Assembly: GCA_947588275.1 (NCBI GenBank)
Contig: CANPYJ010000009.1
Location: 1-48,692, forward strand
DNA: 48,692 bases
From: an uncultured Alphaproteobacteria bacterium
GTDB lineage: Bacteria; Pseudomonadota; Alphaproteobacteria; RF32; CAG-239
Direction of reading: 5' to 3'
Made by a program: the position numbers and the translations under genes
Notes under the pieces: generated by a model
What the model saw: the letters and a program-made list of their open reading frames with translations, nothing else
Database searches by the model: none
What the model was told of the DNA's origin: nothing
In this document: piece by piece, positions 37,818 through 46,371 of the stretch
Position numbering within the stretch: the stretch's first letter is position 1
Layout: each line of letters opens with the position of its first letter

Positions 37818-40800
37818 TTATTCGACAGTGTTGTCGGGGACAAAGCTGAAAGATTCTCCGTTATAGCTGACGGTGATTTTCTTTATTTCACCGTTTTTAT
37901 AACGTTCTATTTTGCGAGAGTCGTCAAACCATACAACTTGTCCGCCTTTGTCCGTTAGGAAAGTCGTAGACACAAGCTGCGTGCGTGAACCGTCATAGCA
38001 AGCATAGGCATAATCGGTTTCCTGTTTGGTGCCTTTTTTGGTACCGACTTGGTAACCGTATGTCCATTTGTCCGTGATGGTCGAATATTCCATCGAATAA
38101 GGAGAGTTGGAGGTCTGTTTGCCCACAGTTTCCTTATCTTGCGGAAGTTTCGAACGATCACCGTTGCCAACATTGAAAGCATGGTGAATCATAATGCCGT
38201 CGCCGCCTGATTTGCTGGTGAGCCGCGCTGTGAAAACAACCAACCAACTATGGCCCGTACGGTCCAAAATCATGGTTGTCGCGGCTTGGCTCAGTTCCGT
38301 TTCCGTCAATGTATAGCCGGGGTACGTCGGAGTTTCGGGCTTTTCAACCTTAATTTCCTGCGTGCCGGTGGCAATTTCAATGGCGTCGGCGTAGAGAGCG
38401 GCCTCATTGCTGTAAAGTCCTTCTTCGGTAGAGCTGAAGTGCTTTGACCGAACGGAATAAACAGCGCTGATCGGCTTGGTGACAGTCGTTCCGTCAGAAG
38501 TTTCAAACTGCGCTTCGGTCGGAACGCTAACCGTCCACGAATCCTTAAAACTGTGGCCGCCCAGCGTGTAACTGAACTGTGCCGAAGAGCTTGCGTAGTC
38601 GGCGTTGGAAGCGCTCAGTGACAACGTTTTGCTCGACTGTTTTGTGATTCTCGGACCAGCTTGCAAAGAGGCGGTTACGGTTTTCTTTAAGTCAACACTT
38701 TCACCCGTGCGGTGACCATCAACGGTTTTGTGGGCTTTGAGAGTGACTTCGCTGCCGCCGCTCCACTTGGCATAATCGTCAAATTCCCACCCCGGAGTAT
38801 GCGGAGCCGGTTGAATGATGATTTGCTGCGTGGCCGAGCTGACAACGAATCCGGCAATGGATAATTCCGCCTTGTTGGAATAGATGTTTGAACTGTTGGT
38901 AAAACTTACCGATTTTACAATCCATCTATCTTTCAGGCGGCGCTTGACTGCCGTTCCGTCACTGCCCGTAAACGTAATCTCGGAAGGCACGGTTATCGTC
39001 CATTCGTCGCCGAACGTTTGATTGTCCAGCAAATAAATAAACGATGCCTTGTTGCCGGTGATGCCGGGAGTAACCGAAGCCAGAGAAGGAGAGTTGTCAG
39101 ACTGCTTGATTATCGCTTCGCCGGCGCTGAGGCTGCCGGTGAAAGTCGTCTCAAGCTGTTTGGTAACGCCCGTGCGGTTGCCGTCTTTGGTTTCATACTC
39201 GGTTAAGGTGGCCTTTAGAGAACCGTTTTCACCTTGGGAAATTGTCGGGTAGATGTCCCATTCATAGCCTACATGGCCGTTGCCAAGAGACTGATGAATT
39301 TTCTTGTCATCTTCCGCAACTTTCACGCCATCGCACAACAGCTTGAAATAAGCCGTGTTCATAATGTCGTGATATTCACCCGAAGTGTTGTCCACAGTGT
39401 TAATGTTGCCGTTGCTTTCAATGGTCAGAGTCGTGAAGTCGATGGGAACGGTCACGTCGTTGCCTTCTTCTTCGTCAAAGAATGTGACGGTTAAAGGCAT
39501 GCCGACCACAGCGGTGAAAGTAACAATGTTCATTGCGACTTCGTTATTACCGTTGTGAGCGGTGACTGCGCTGCCATAACCCAGAGGACTGAGATTGGAA
39601 GTGTTTTGAACATCGCCGCATTCAAACAGGACTTTTAACGTTGCATTCAGAGTTGACTGCGCGGTTTGTTCCTGATTGACAAAAACGGTTTTGGTGATTT
39701 CCAAGCCGCCGGTTGGGGTTACATGAGCGTTGCCGTACTCAACTTCGCGTTTGTCGCCGGATTTTCTCTGGAAGATGATTTTGTCGTCTTCAGCTACCTT
39801 TACGCCATCGCAAACCAGCTTGAAATGAGCTGTGTTTTTGATGTTGCGGAAGGCGTCCGTCGAGTTGTCTTCGGTGGTGATTTCGCCATTGCTTTCAATG
39901 GTCAGCGTTTCATAAACCACAGGTTTCACAATGGTTTCTCCCGTTTCTTCGTCGGTGAAAGACACTTTGGTCGGCATTCCGACAACCGCGGTAAAGTTGG
40001 TGATGTTCATAGAAACCGTCACCGAACCGTTTTGAGCCGTTGTCGGTTCGCCATAAGCCAGAGGTGTCAAATCGCCGCCGACAATGGTCGGATCGCCGCA
40101 TTCCAGCAGAGCGTTAAGGTCAAAAGTAAAGGTCTTCGTCGAAGTGATTTCGTCGTTGACCGTTACCACTTTGGTGACCTCAAGTTTGCCTTCCTCGGTA
40201 ACGGTTGCGTCGGTGTAGGTGTTGACGGAGATATCTTTCTTGTCCGTTTGGCGGATAAGTTTGGTATCTTCAGCCATATCTATGCCGTCGCAAACCAGTT
40301 TGAAATACGCGGTATTGACGAGATCGGTTTCTTGTTCGGTCGAATTGTCTTCCACCGTAATAACGCCGTTCTTTTCTACCGTCAGAGTGTCCCAAACCAG
40401 AGGCACTTTTACGGTTTCGTCAGTTTCTTCATCAACAAACGATACTTCGTTGACGGTTGTAACCGTTGCCGAAAAGCTGATGATGTTCATCTCGATTACA
40501 GCGACATTTTCGCTGATGATTGACTGCCCATAATCCAATTTTTTGAGGTTTGAAATGGTCAGCATTTCACCGCATTCGAGCGCAAACTCGATATTTTCGA
40601 TGAAAATGTCGCGACTGGACGAAACATTGCCGTTGATAAGCGTTTGTTTCTGCAATTTGGCCATGTTGCGGGCAACTACGCGCGCCGGCGTATAGTTTAC
40701 CGTAACTTCATCACCGGAGACAACGGTGAGTTCAAACCGGATTTCCGCCGTTTCAAGGGGTGTCTCCGCATCTGCGTCAGAATTGCCGATGGCAACCGTG

Positions 40801-41342
40801 ACAAACAGCGGAAGCTTATCCTCGACGATACGGCCGGTTCGGAACTCAATGCCCTGAGGCTGACAAACGCCGAGTTCGGGATAGCTGTAGGTCGTCCCGT
40901 AAAGGGTGACGCTGCCGCATTCCGGAGTGGCGTTGCTCAACACATAAGCATTTTTACCGATGGAAAATTCACCGTTGACGATTTTACCAGATTGTTCTTC
41001 AACCGTTTTGAACTGATTGGCTTCAATATTGGCCAAGTATCTGGACAATTCAAATACGGTTTTGACTTTGTACAACTCTGTAGCTGTCAGGATTTTGCCG
41101 TCAGGATTTTCAAGCCAAGCTTCGTGCATGGCGGTTGCGTACGGTTTGTTGACTTCGTATGCAGTTGAATCCGCAGCGGTAAACGAGCCTGCCACATGAG
41201 CCGTTTTTAAGACGGGATCGGTTGAACCACCCGTTCCAGAACCAGAAGCACTTCCCGACAAGAAAAGTTCTTCACCATCTTTGCTGCAAGCGCAGAGAGC
41301 CAATGTCATGGCTGCAACTGCAAGAAAGTTATAAGCTTTCAT
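37818..41342 (-). CDS. Large surface lipoprotein with five tandem beta-modules
   Basis: A 1174-residue protein. The N-terminus MKAYNFLAVAAMTLALCACS is a lipoprotein signal with a probable lipobox ending in Cys19, followed by SKDGEE and a Gly/Ser linker. Residues ~210-685 hold three ~159-residue repeats that share VAVIEMNI/VTVSMNIT, FTAVVGMPTKVSFTDEETGE, LTIESNGEI and AHFKLVCDGVKVAEDDK. Residues ~688-1000 hold two ~156-residue repeats (DEWTITVPSEITFTGSDGTA; FKDSWTVSVPTEAQFETSDG) that look like distant versions of the same fold. A different C-terminal domain follows (~1005-1174, GHSWLVVFTARL; WTYGYQVGTKKG). There is no SD before the ATG. I do not recognise the family. A role as an adhesin or surface-layer-like protein is inference. 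Confidence 0.85.
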   Translation of the reverse strand: MKAYNFLAVAAMTLALCACSKDGEELFLSGSASGSGTGGSTDPVLKTAHVAGSFTAADSTAYEVNKPYATAMHEAWLENPDGKILTATELYKVKTVFELSRYLANIEANQFKTVEEQSGKIVNGEFSIGKNAYVLSNATPECGSVTLYGTTYSYPELGVCQPQGIEFRTGRIVEDKLPLFVTVAIGNSDADAETPLETAEIRFELTVVSGDEVTVNYTPARVVARNMAKLQKQTLINGNVSSSRDIFIENIEFALECGEMLTISNLKKLDYGQSIISENVAVIEMNIISFSATVTTVNEVSFVDEETDETVKVPLVWDTLTVEKNGVITVEDNSTEQETDLVNTAYFKLVCDGIDMAEDTKLIRQTDKKDISVNTYTDATVTEEGKLEVTKVVTVNDEITSTKTFTFDLNALLECGDPTIVGGDLTPLAYGEPTTAQNGSVTVSMNITNFTAVVGMPTKVSFTDEETGETIVKPVVYETLTIESNGEITTEDNSTDAFRNIKNTAHFKLVCDGVKVAEDDKIIFQRKSGDKREVEYGNAHVTPTGGLEITKTVFVNQEQTAQSTLNATLKVLFECGDVQNTSNLSPLGYGSAVTAHNGNNEVAMNIVTFTAVVGMPLTVTFFDEEEGNDVTVPIDFTTLTIESNGNINTVDNTSGEYHDIMNTAYFKLLCDGVKVAEDDKKIHQSLGNGHVGYEWDIYPTISQGENGSLKATLTEYETKDGNRTGVTKQLETTFTGSLSAGEAIIKQSDNSPSLASVTPGITGNKASFIYLLDNQTFGDEWTITVPSEITFTGSDGTAVKRRLKDRWIVKSVSFTNSSNIYSNKAELSIAGFVVSSATQQIIIQPAPHTPGWEFDDYAKWSGGSEVTLKAHKTVDGHRTGESVDLKKTVTASLQAGPRITKQSSKTLSLSASNADYASSSAQFSYTLGGHSFKDSWTVSVPTEAQFETSDGTTVTKPISAVYSVRSKHFSSTEEGLYSNEAALYADAIEIATGTQEIKVEKPETPTYPGYTLTETELSQAATTMILDRTGHSWLVVFTARLTSKSGGDGIMIHHAFNVGNGDRSKLPQDKETVGKQTSNSPYSMEYSTITDKWTYGYQVGTKKGTKQETDYAYACYDGSRTQLVSTTFLTDKGGQVVWFDDSRKIERYKNGEIKKITVSYNGESFSFVPDNTVE
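38343..40715 (-). repeat. Five-module repeat region inside the lipoprotein gene
   Basis: Approximate residues 210-368, 369-527 and 528-685 are one repeat type; 688-844 and 845-1000 are a second type of similar length. Shared landmarks in type 1 are ECGD near the middle and CDGVKVAEDDK near the end. Type 2 shares W-T-V-x-V-P-x-x-x-x-F-x-x-S-D-G-T and ends in a short beta-strand (IIIQ / EIKVE). Confidence 0.8.
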
Positions 41343-41500
41343 AAATAATATAAATTTGTTATTGTTATTAATTTATTTACCAAGTTTTTGCTTTCTTTTG
41401 TCGAATAAATCTATCTGACTGCCGAACAATCCGATAACTATGCTAAGCTTAGGGATTTGGCAGAGTTGACAATAATTTATTAATGACTTAAAGCAAGAAT

Positions 41501-41528
41501 ATTATAGCATAAATTCTGCTAAAATCAA
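41501..41528 (-). promoter_or_regulatory. Promoter of the lipoprotein gene
   Basis: On the minus strand TTGATT and TATAAT are 16 bases apart with an extended -10 (TGC before TATAAT). The predicted leader of about 150 bases has no SD at its end. Confidence 0.7.
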
Positions 41529-41653
41529 TACAAAAAACAGCATCTGTAAAAATTTGTATACTTTTTGTCAAATTAAGCGCGGCTATTGATATATTTTACT
41601 TTTTGCTTGTAGAATCGGAATTGTTGGTATAGGTTAGTGACGAATATAAGTTC

Positions 41654-41677
41654 ATCAAACGGAGAAATCCGTCTGAT
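41654..41677 (+). promoter_or_regulatory. GNRA-loop hairpin in the ppdK leader
   Basis: ATCAAACGGA / TCCGTCTGAT pair with one mismatch around a GAAA loop and are followed by TTGTTTT. It could be an attenuator or a stabilising leader structure. The SD for ppdK (GAGGAG) follows about 22 bases later. Confidence 0.4.
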
Positions 41678-41716
41678 TTGTTTTAACCAGTGCTTGATGA
41701 GGAGCGATGAAAAACC

Positions 41717-44407
41717 ATGAGTAAATGGGTTTATACATTTGGAAACGGCAAAGCCGAAGGCGATGCCACCATGCGTAATCTCCTCGGCGGCAAAGGCGCT
41801 AACCTGGCTGAGATGAACAAGGTCGGTTTGCCGGTGCCTCCGGGATTTACGGTTACAACGGAAGTTTGTACCTATTATTACAACAATAACAAAACTTATC
41901 CGGCCGACCTGAAAGAGCAGGTTCGTGAGGCTGTTGCCGGAGTCGAGAAAGTTATGGGCAAAAAGTTTGCCGACGCAAATAACCCGCTGCTGTTTTCCGT
42001 TCGTTCCGGCGCCCGCGTTTCCATGCCGGGCATGATGGATACGGTTTTGAACCTCGGTTTGAATGACCAGACCGTTCAGGCTTTGGCCAAAGCTTCCGGC
42101 AGCGAGCGTTTTGCCTACGATTCTTATCGTCGTTTCCTGCAGATGTTTTCTGACGTGGTTTTGGGCGCGGATATCGAGCTTTATGAAGAAGCGCTGGAAA
42201 ATATGAAGAAATCCAAAGGCTACAAGTCGGATACCGATTTGACGGCCGAAGATTTGAAAGAATTGGTCAAGCAGTACAAAGCTATCGGCCAAAAAATCGG
42301 CAAAGTCGTGCCGCAGGATCCTTGGGAGCAATTGTGGGCCGGTATCGGCGCCGTGTTCGGTTCGTGGATGGCTGCCCGTGCCATTACTTACCGCAAGCTC
42401 AATAATATTCCGGGCGATTGGGGTACGGCCGTTAACGTTCAGACCATGGTCTTCGGCAATGCCGGCGATGACTGCGCTACCGGCGTATGTTTCTCGCGCG
42501 ATCCGGCTACCGGTGAAAACGTTTATTACGGCGAATATTTGGTCAATGCCCAAGGCGAAGACGTGGTGGCCGGTATTCGTACGCCGCAGCCGATGGCTTC
42601 CAAGGGCGACGGCAATTCGCTGGAAGAAAAATGGCCGAATCTGTATAAAGAATTGGTCGATGTCCGCAATAATCTGGAAAATCACTACAAAGATATGCAG
42701 GACATGGAGTTTACCATTGAACACGGCAAATTGTGGATGTTGCAGTGCCGCAACGGCAAGCGTACCGCTGCCGCGGCCGTGCGGATGGCTGTCGAAATGG
42801 TTGAAGAAGGCCTGATTAATAAGGAAGAAGCCATCATGCGCGTCGGTGCCGACCAGCTTGACCAGCTTTTGCACCCGATGCTTGATCCCAAAGCCAAGAA
42901 GACGGTTATTGCCACCGGTTTGCCGGCCAGCCCGGGAGCCGCTGTCGGCCGCGCGGTGTTCAACGCCGAAGATGCCGAGGCTTGGGCCGCCAGAGGCGAA
43001 AAAGTCATTCTTATCCGCAACGAAACCTCGCCGGAAGACATCGGCGGTATGCATGCTGCTCAGGGCGTGATTACGGCGCGCGGCGGTATGACTTCGCATG
43101 CGGCGGTTGTGGCTCGCGGAATGGGCACCCCCTGCGTTTCCGGTTCTCACGAAATTCACATTGACTATGCCAGCAAGACCATGACGACCGATAAAGGGAC
43201 CGTGGTCAAGGAAGGCGATTGGGTTTCTTTGGACGGAGCCAAAGGTCAGATTATCGAAGGCCAGGTTCCGACTGTCAAAGCTGATACCAACAGCGGAAAC
43301 TTCGGTAAACTGATGGGCTGGGTTGATGAAATCCGTACGCTGGAAGTTCGCGCCAACGCCGAGACTCCGAAAGATGCTCAGACGGCACGTGACTTCGGCG
43401 CTCAGGGTATTGGTCTGGCGCGCACCGAACACATGTTTTTTGATGCTGATCGTATTCCGGACATGCGGGCGATGATTTTGGCCGACAACGAGGAAGGGCG
43501 CCGCGCCGCGCTGGCTCGCCTGTTGCCCTATCAGAAGCAAGACTTCAAAGACTTGTTCAAAATTATGGAAGGACTGCCGGTGGTTATCCGTTTGTTGGAT
43601 CCTCCGTTGCATGAGTTCTTGCCGAACACCGATGCCGAAATGCAGGAATTGGCCAATAAAATGGGTATAACGCTGGAGAAGGTTAAACAGCGTGCCAACT
43701 CTTTGCATGAGGCCAACCCGATGCTTGGCCATCGCGGCTGCCGTCTGCCGATTACCTATCCGGAAATCTGCGAGATGCAGACTCGGGCGATTTTGGAAGC
43801 GGCTTTGGAATGCGAGGCCGAAGGCATTAAGGTTTTGCCGGAAATCGAAGTTCCGTTGACCGGTTCCAAGAAAGAACTGGATATCGTTAAAGACATCATT
43901 GATTCGACCGCGGCCAAGGTTTTTGCCGAAAAAGGCAAGAGCACCAAGTACGAAGTCGGTTCAATGATTGAGTTGCCGCGCGCCGCCCTTAAGGCTGACG
44001 AACTGGCGCAATCGGCTGAATTCTTCGGCTTTGGTACCAATGACCTGACGCAGACAACTTTGGGCATGAGCCGCGATGACACGGGCGCGATTTTGGACGA
44101 ATATCGTGCACGCGGCGTGTATGTGGCTGATCCGTTTGCTTCGATTGACGTCGAAGGCGTCGGTTGTCTGGTTAAGATGGCCTGCCAGAAAGCTCGCAGC
44201 TCCAATCCGAAGATTTGGCTTGGCGTCTGTGGCGAGCACGGCGGAGATCCGGCGTCTATTGACTTCTTCCAGACTTGCGGCATGAACTATGTTTCGTGCT
44301 CGCCGTACCGTGTGCCGGTTGCGCGTTTAGCTGCGGCACAGGCCGCTGTCCGCCACAAAGGCGAGAAAGTCAGCGATGGCAACTGCTGCTGCAAGAAGTC
44401 GGCGTAA
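41717..44407 (+). CDS. ppdK: Pyruvate, phosphate dikinase
   Basis: Interconverts pyruvate + ATP + Pi and PEP + AMP + PPi, in gluconeogenesis or PPi-linked glycolysis. The N-terminal nucleotide-binding domain starts FGNGKAEGDATMRNLLGGKG. The swivelling domain carries the phosphohistidine His461 in GGMTSHAAVVARGMGTPC. The C-terminal PEP domain has the usual PPLHEFLP, LARTEHMFF and GVCGEHGGDPASIDFF. It has 896 residues, which is full length. It forms a single-gene unit with a strong terminator. PPDK next to a flagellated, alpha-type gene set is common in this class. Confidence 0.98.
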   Translation: MSKWVYTFGNGKAEGDATMRNLLGGKGANLAEMNKVGLPVPPGFTVTTEVCTYYYNNNKTYPADLKEQVREAVAGVEKVMGKKFADANNPLLFSVRSGARVSMPGMMDTVLNLGLNDQTVQALAKASGSERFAYDSYRRFLQMFSDVVLGADIELYEEALENMKKSKGYKSDTDLTAEDLKELVKQYKAIGQKIGKVVPQDPWEQLWAGIGAVFGSWMAARAITYRKLNNIPGDWGTAVNVQTMVFGNAGDDCATGVCFSRDPATGENVYYGEYLVNAQGEDVVAGIRTPQPMASKGDGNSLEEKWPNLYKELVDVRNNLENHYKDMQDMEFTIEHGKLWMLQCRNGKRTAAAAVRMAVEMVEEGLINKEEAIMRVGADQLDQLLHPMLDPKAKKTVIATGLPASPGAAVGRAVFNAEDAEAWAARGEKVILIRNETSPEDIGGMHAAQGVITARGGMTSHAAVVARGMGTPCVSGSHEIHIDYASKTMTTDKGTVVKEGDWVSLDGAKGQIIEGQVPTVKADTNSGNFGKLMGWVDEIRTLEVRANAETPKDAQTARDFGAQGIGLARTEHMFFDADRIPDMRAMILADNEEGRRAALARLLPYQKQDFKDLFKIMEGLPVVIRLLDPPLHEFLPNTDAEMQELANKMGITLEKVKQRANSLHEANPMLGHRGCRLPITYPEICEMQTRAILEAALECEAEGIKVLPEIEVPLTGSKKELDIVKDIIDSTAAKVFAEKGKSTKYEVGSMIELPRAALKADELAQSAEFFGFGTNDLTQTTLGMSRDDTGAILDEYRARGVYVADPFASIDVEGVGCLVKMACQKARSSNPKIWLGVCGEHGGDPASIDFFQTCGMNYVSCSPYRVPVARLAAAQAAVRHKGEKVSDGNCCCKKSA

Positions 44408-44422
44408 AAACCACATACGGAT

Positions 44423-44470
44423 TGTCGGGCGGCGGTTGTTCTGCCTTGGCGGGAGATGCAAAGCCCGACA
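44423..44470 (+). other. Inverted repeat after ppdK
   Basis: TGTCGGGC and GCCCGACA enclose 32 bases between the ppdK stop and its terminator. This could be a structured 3' end or a processed small RNA. No family recognised. Confidence 0.3.
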
Positions 44471-44499
44471 TTCTGTTGACTGGTTGATTGTGAAATTGT

Positions 44500-44534
44500 C
44501 TATGCCCCTCAAATACGGGGCATAGATTTTTTTT
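44500..44534 (+). terminator. Terminator after ppdK
   Basis: A 9-bp stem (CTATGCCCC / GGGGCATAG) with an 8-base loop and an eight-base T-run. Confidence 0.9.
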
Positions 44535-44553
44535 GTCGCAGCCAAATTTTTTG

Positions 44554-44582
44554 TTGACGTTTTTGTCTATTTTTGCTATATG
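44554..44582 (+). promoter_or_regulatory. Promoter of the orphan gene at 44622
   Basis: TTGACG and TATATG are separated by 17 bases with a TG one base before the -10. The predicted leader is about 30 bases and lacks an SD. Confidence 0.65.
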
Positions 44583-44621
44583 TGAAGACAGCTATTTATT
44601 ATTAACTAAACTACTACAATT

Positions 44622-45257
44622 ATGAAAACTAATTCGGGAGTTAACATTTCGGGACCGCAAATCGATGAGGGTTTTACAAGGTTCAATTCAACGGAAAAAC
44701 AGTTGACGCACAGGAAAAAAACTGCTGAAGCACTTAAAGATTACACAAAGGATCGTGAGTGCGAACGAGGAACTCTGCTAACCGCGATTTGTGACTATTT
44801 CGGTTCTGATATCGAAGACAAGCCCGAAACCAGACGCTCATGGTGGTGTCAGGTTTTGGCAAATCCATCAAGAGGCACTACGTTTCCGAGGATATTTTTT
44901 GCTCAGACTTATCTGGTAAAAAGCGAACCGGTTGTTATTTTGGACAACGATGAATGGTTGCAAAGAGAAGCTGTCAAAAAAGCGTTTGCGCAAATTGTGC
45001 AACTGCGGGCGGAAACAGACGCATCCTGGCGAAAAAACTTGTCGCCTTTAAGTTTGGCATTTGCTGAACTGCATTATGCGGAGAGGTTGTGCTGGACGGC
45101 TTTGGCGGGTGAGCACAGGCTTGTCTGTTTGGTTACCAACGGACTGATTGTTCCGAATTTTGAAGGCAAGATTACTCCGTATACGTCCGGCAAAAAGCTG
45201 ATACGAAGTGCCGAGTGCGTATTTCGGCCATATGACAGCTTTTTAGAAAGGCTTTAA
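44622..45257 (+). CDS. Orphan protein of unknown function
   Basis: A 211-residue soluble protein with no signal peptide or membrane helix. Segments include KKTAEALKDYTKDRECERGT, YFGSDIEDKPETRRSWWCQV and LSPLSLAFAELHYAERLCWT. It has five cysteines and several tryptophans. I recognise no family. The start ATG follows an AT-rich leader (CTACTACAATTATG) without SD, like several other accessory genes here. A consensus-like promoter before it and a strong terminator after it show that it is an independent transcription unit. Confidence 0.65.
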   Translation: MKTNSGVNISGPQIDEGFTRFNSTEKQLTHRKKTAEALKDYTKDRECERGTLLTAICDYFGSDIEDKPETRRSWWCQVLANPSRGTTFPRIFFAQTYLVKSEPVVILDNDEWLQREAVKKAFAQIVQLRAETDASWRKNLSPLSLAFAELHYAERLCWTALAGEHRLVCLVTNGLIVPNFEGKITPYTSGKKLIRSAECVFRPYDSFLERL

Positions 45258-45259
45258 CC

Positions 45260-45291
45260 AAAAAAGCACGGTTATGAAACCGTGCTTTTTT
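45260..45291 (+). terminator. Terminator after the orphan gene
   Basis: A 14-bp perfect stem (AAAAAAGCACGGTT / AACCGTGCTTTTTT) with a four-base ATGA loop. Confidence 0.93.
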
Positions 45292-45431
45292 GATTCTCTG
45301 TGAAACCGCTTATGTTCTTCTGCTATGGAATAAAGGGCTTCATTTTTTTTATCAAGTTTCAATCATTGTCTCTTTAAAGCGCCTAAACTTTGATGCGGCA
45401 ACGGAATTTGACGGATTCGCGCATAAACAAA

Positions 45432-45458
45432 AACCCCGTGGCAGATAACCACGGGGTT
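45432..45458 (-). terminator. Terminator of rpmJ
   Basis: A 10-bp stem (AACCCCGTGG / CCACGGGGTT) read on the minus strand, followed by TTTG, 18 bases after the rpmJ stop. Confidence 0.85.
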
Positions 45459-45475
45459 CTGTGAAAGAACGCAAA

Positions 45476-45601
45476 TTAACCCTGACGGGCTTTCATCTTG
45501 GGATTCTTTTTGTTAATCACATAAACGCGGCCTTTGCGACGAACGACTTTGCAGTCCTTGTCACGGGTCTTTTTGCTTTTTAATGAGCTGTAAATTTTCA
45601 T
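45476..45601 (-). CDS. rpmJ: 50S ribosomal protein L36
   Basis: A 41-residue protein too short for the ORF track. It reads [20 protein letters not shown], then [21 protein letters not shown], the alphaproteobacterial L36 form that lacks most zinc-site cysteines. An AAGGAT lies before the ATG. A TTGACA -35 with a weak TAAGTT -10 is seen upstream on the minus strand (45636-45664). A strong terminator follows. It forms a single-gene unit away from the ribosomal operons. Confidence 0.96.
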   Translation of the reverse strand: MKIYSSLKSKKTRDKDCKVVRRKGRVYVINKKNPKMKARQG

Positions 45602-45705
45602 CGCTTTTATCCTTAAACAGTCAAAATTTATCCGCAACTTAAGCTAAATCTGCGTCTTTGTCAACTTAATTTTTCAGATTCTTTGGTAAAAATTGGATAA
45701 TGCCT

Positions 45706-45733
45706 TTGCTTTTTGTGTCAAAGCGCTTATAAT
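45706..45733 (+). promoter_or_regulatory. Promoter giving a near-leaderless transcript
   Basis: TTGCTT and TATAAT are separated by 16 bases. The -10 ends 8 bases before the ATG at 45742, so transcription should begin at or within two or three bases of the start codon. Confidence 0.7.
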
Positions 45734-45741
45734 GCACGCTT

Positions 45742-46305
45742 ATGAAAGCAAGTTTAAAATGTTTGATTGTCGCCTTTGTTTGGCTGGCCGCAATGCCGGC
45801 GGCCGCTCAAATGCCGTATATTGAAGAAGCTCGCGCCCTTGGCGCCATTTCCGGACAAGGGTTGGCTTGCGGCGCTTCCAAATATGATACGTTTGAAATG
45901 CTGGCGCGCGCTATTTTGCTTACCAAGTCGCCGAGCGACAAACTTCAGACCGATGCCATCTACGCTTATTCGGAAGAAAAAGCCAATGTCTATATTTCCA
46001 AGGAAATGGACGGTTTTTACGGCTGTGCGGAAATTAATCGGCGGTTTGACAATCAGGATATTTTTAAGGCTGTGCTGTATGCCGACGGCACCATTAAAAT
46101 GCCGGACGGACAAATCCTAACCCCCCGCCAGCCTTATGATGCCCGCATGATTTATAAAAACAACAAGGATCGTGAGGCGGCGCAGGCCATTTATAACGGC
46201 GCCCAAGGTACCATTACCAAGGTTAATGTCAAAGATGAGACCATCGCGCGGATGAACGGGGCATTGCCCGAGCCGGCGGTCAAACAGTTTGGCCGCCGCA
46301 ATTAA
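45742..46305 (+). CDS. Secreted protein of unknown function
   Basis: A 187-residue protein with a clear Sec signal peptide (MKASLKCLIVAFVWLAAMPA ending AAQ). The mature part contains LACGASKYDTFEMLARAILL and DGFYGCAEINRRF, with two cysteines that may pair. The last third is charged and helical. No family is recognised. The signal peptide begins at the first possible ATG, and the promoter -10 sits only 8 bases away, so the mRNA is probably leaderless. rpmJ is divergent and ettA follows downstream. Confidence 0.75.
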   Translation: MKASLKCLIVAFVWLAAMPAAAQMPYIEEARALGAISGQGLACGASKYDTFEMLARAILLTKSPSDKLQTDAIYAYSEEKANVYISKEMDGFYGCAEINRRFDNQDIFKAVLYADGTIKMPDGQILTPRQPYDARMIYKNNKDREAAQAIYNGAQGTITKVNVKDETIARMNGALPEPAVKQFGRRN

Positions 46306-46371
46306 AAAAGTTGCTTTTTGCAATTTTGCCTGTATAGTCTTAGCAAATTTTGTCAATGAGGAGATGAATAA

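Larger units (their letters stand above)
41343..41716. other. Divergent intergenic region between lipoprotein and ppdK
   Basis: 374 AT-rich bases without a gene. They hold a minus-strand promoter (41501-41528) for the lipoprotein and its ~150-base leader with the palindrome CTAAGCTTAG near 41445. A GNRA-loop hairpin (41654-41677) lies in the ppdK leader. A TTGACA on the plus strand at 41466 lacks a good -10 partner. Confidence 0.6.

Noticed and set aside
39666-40523. 285-codon antisense ORF opposite the lipoprotein
   Set aside because: Repeats of the lipoprotein in reverse generate an open frame. There is no start signal.
41573-43732. 719-codon antisense ORF opposite ppdK
   Set aside because: Shadow of ppdK, rich in His, Phe and Arg as expected from complementing its codons, with no domain.
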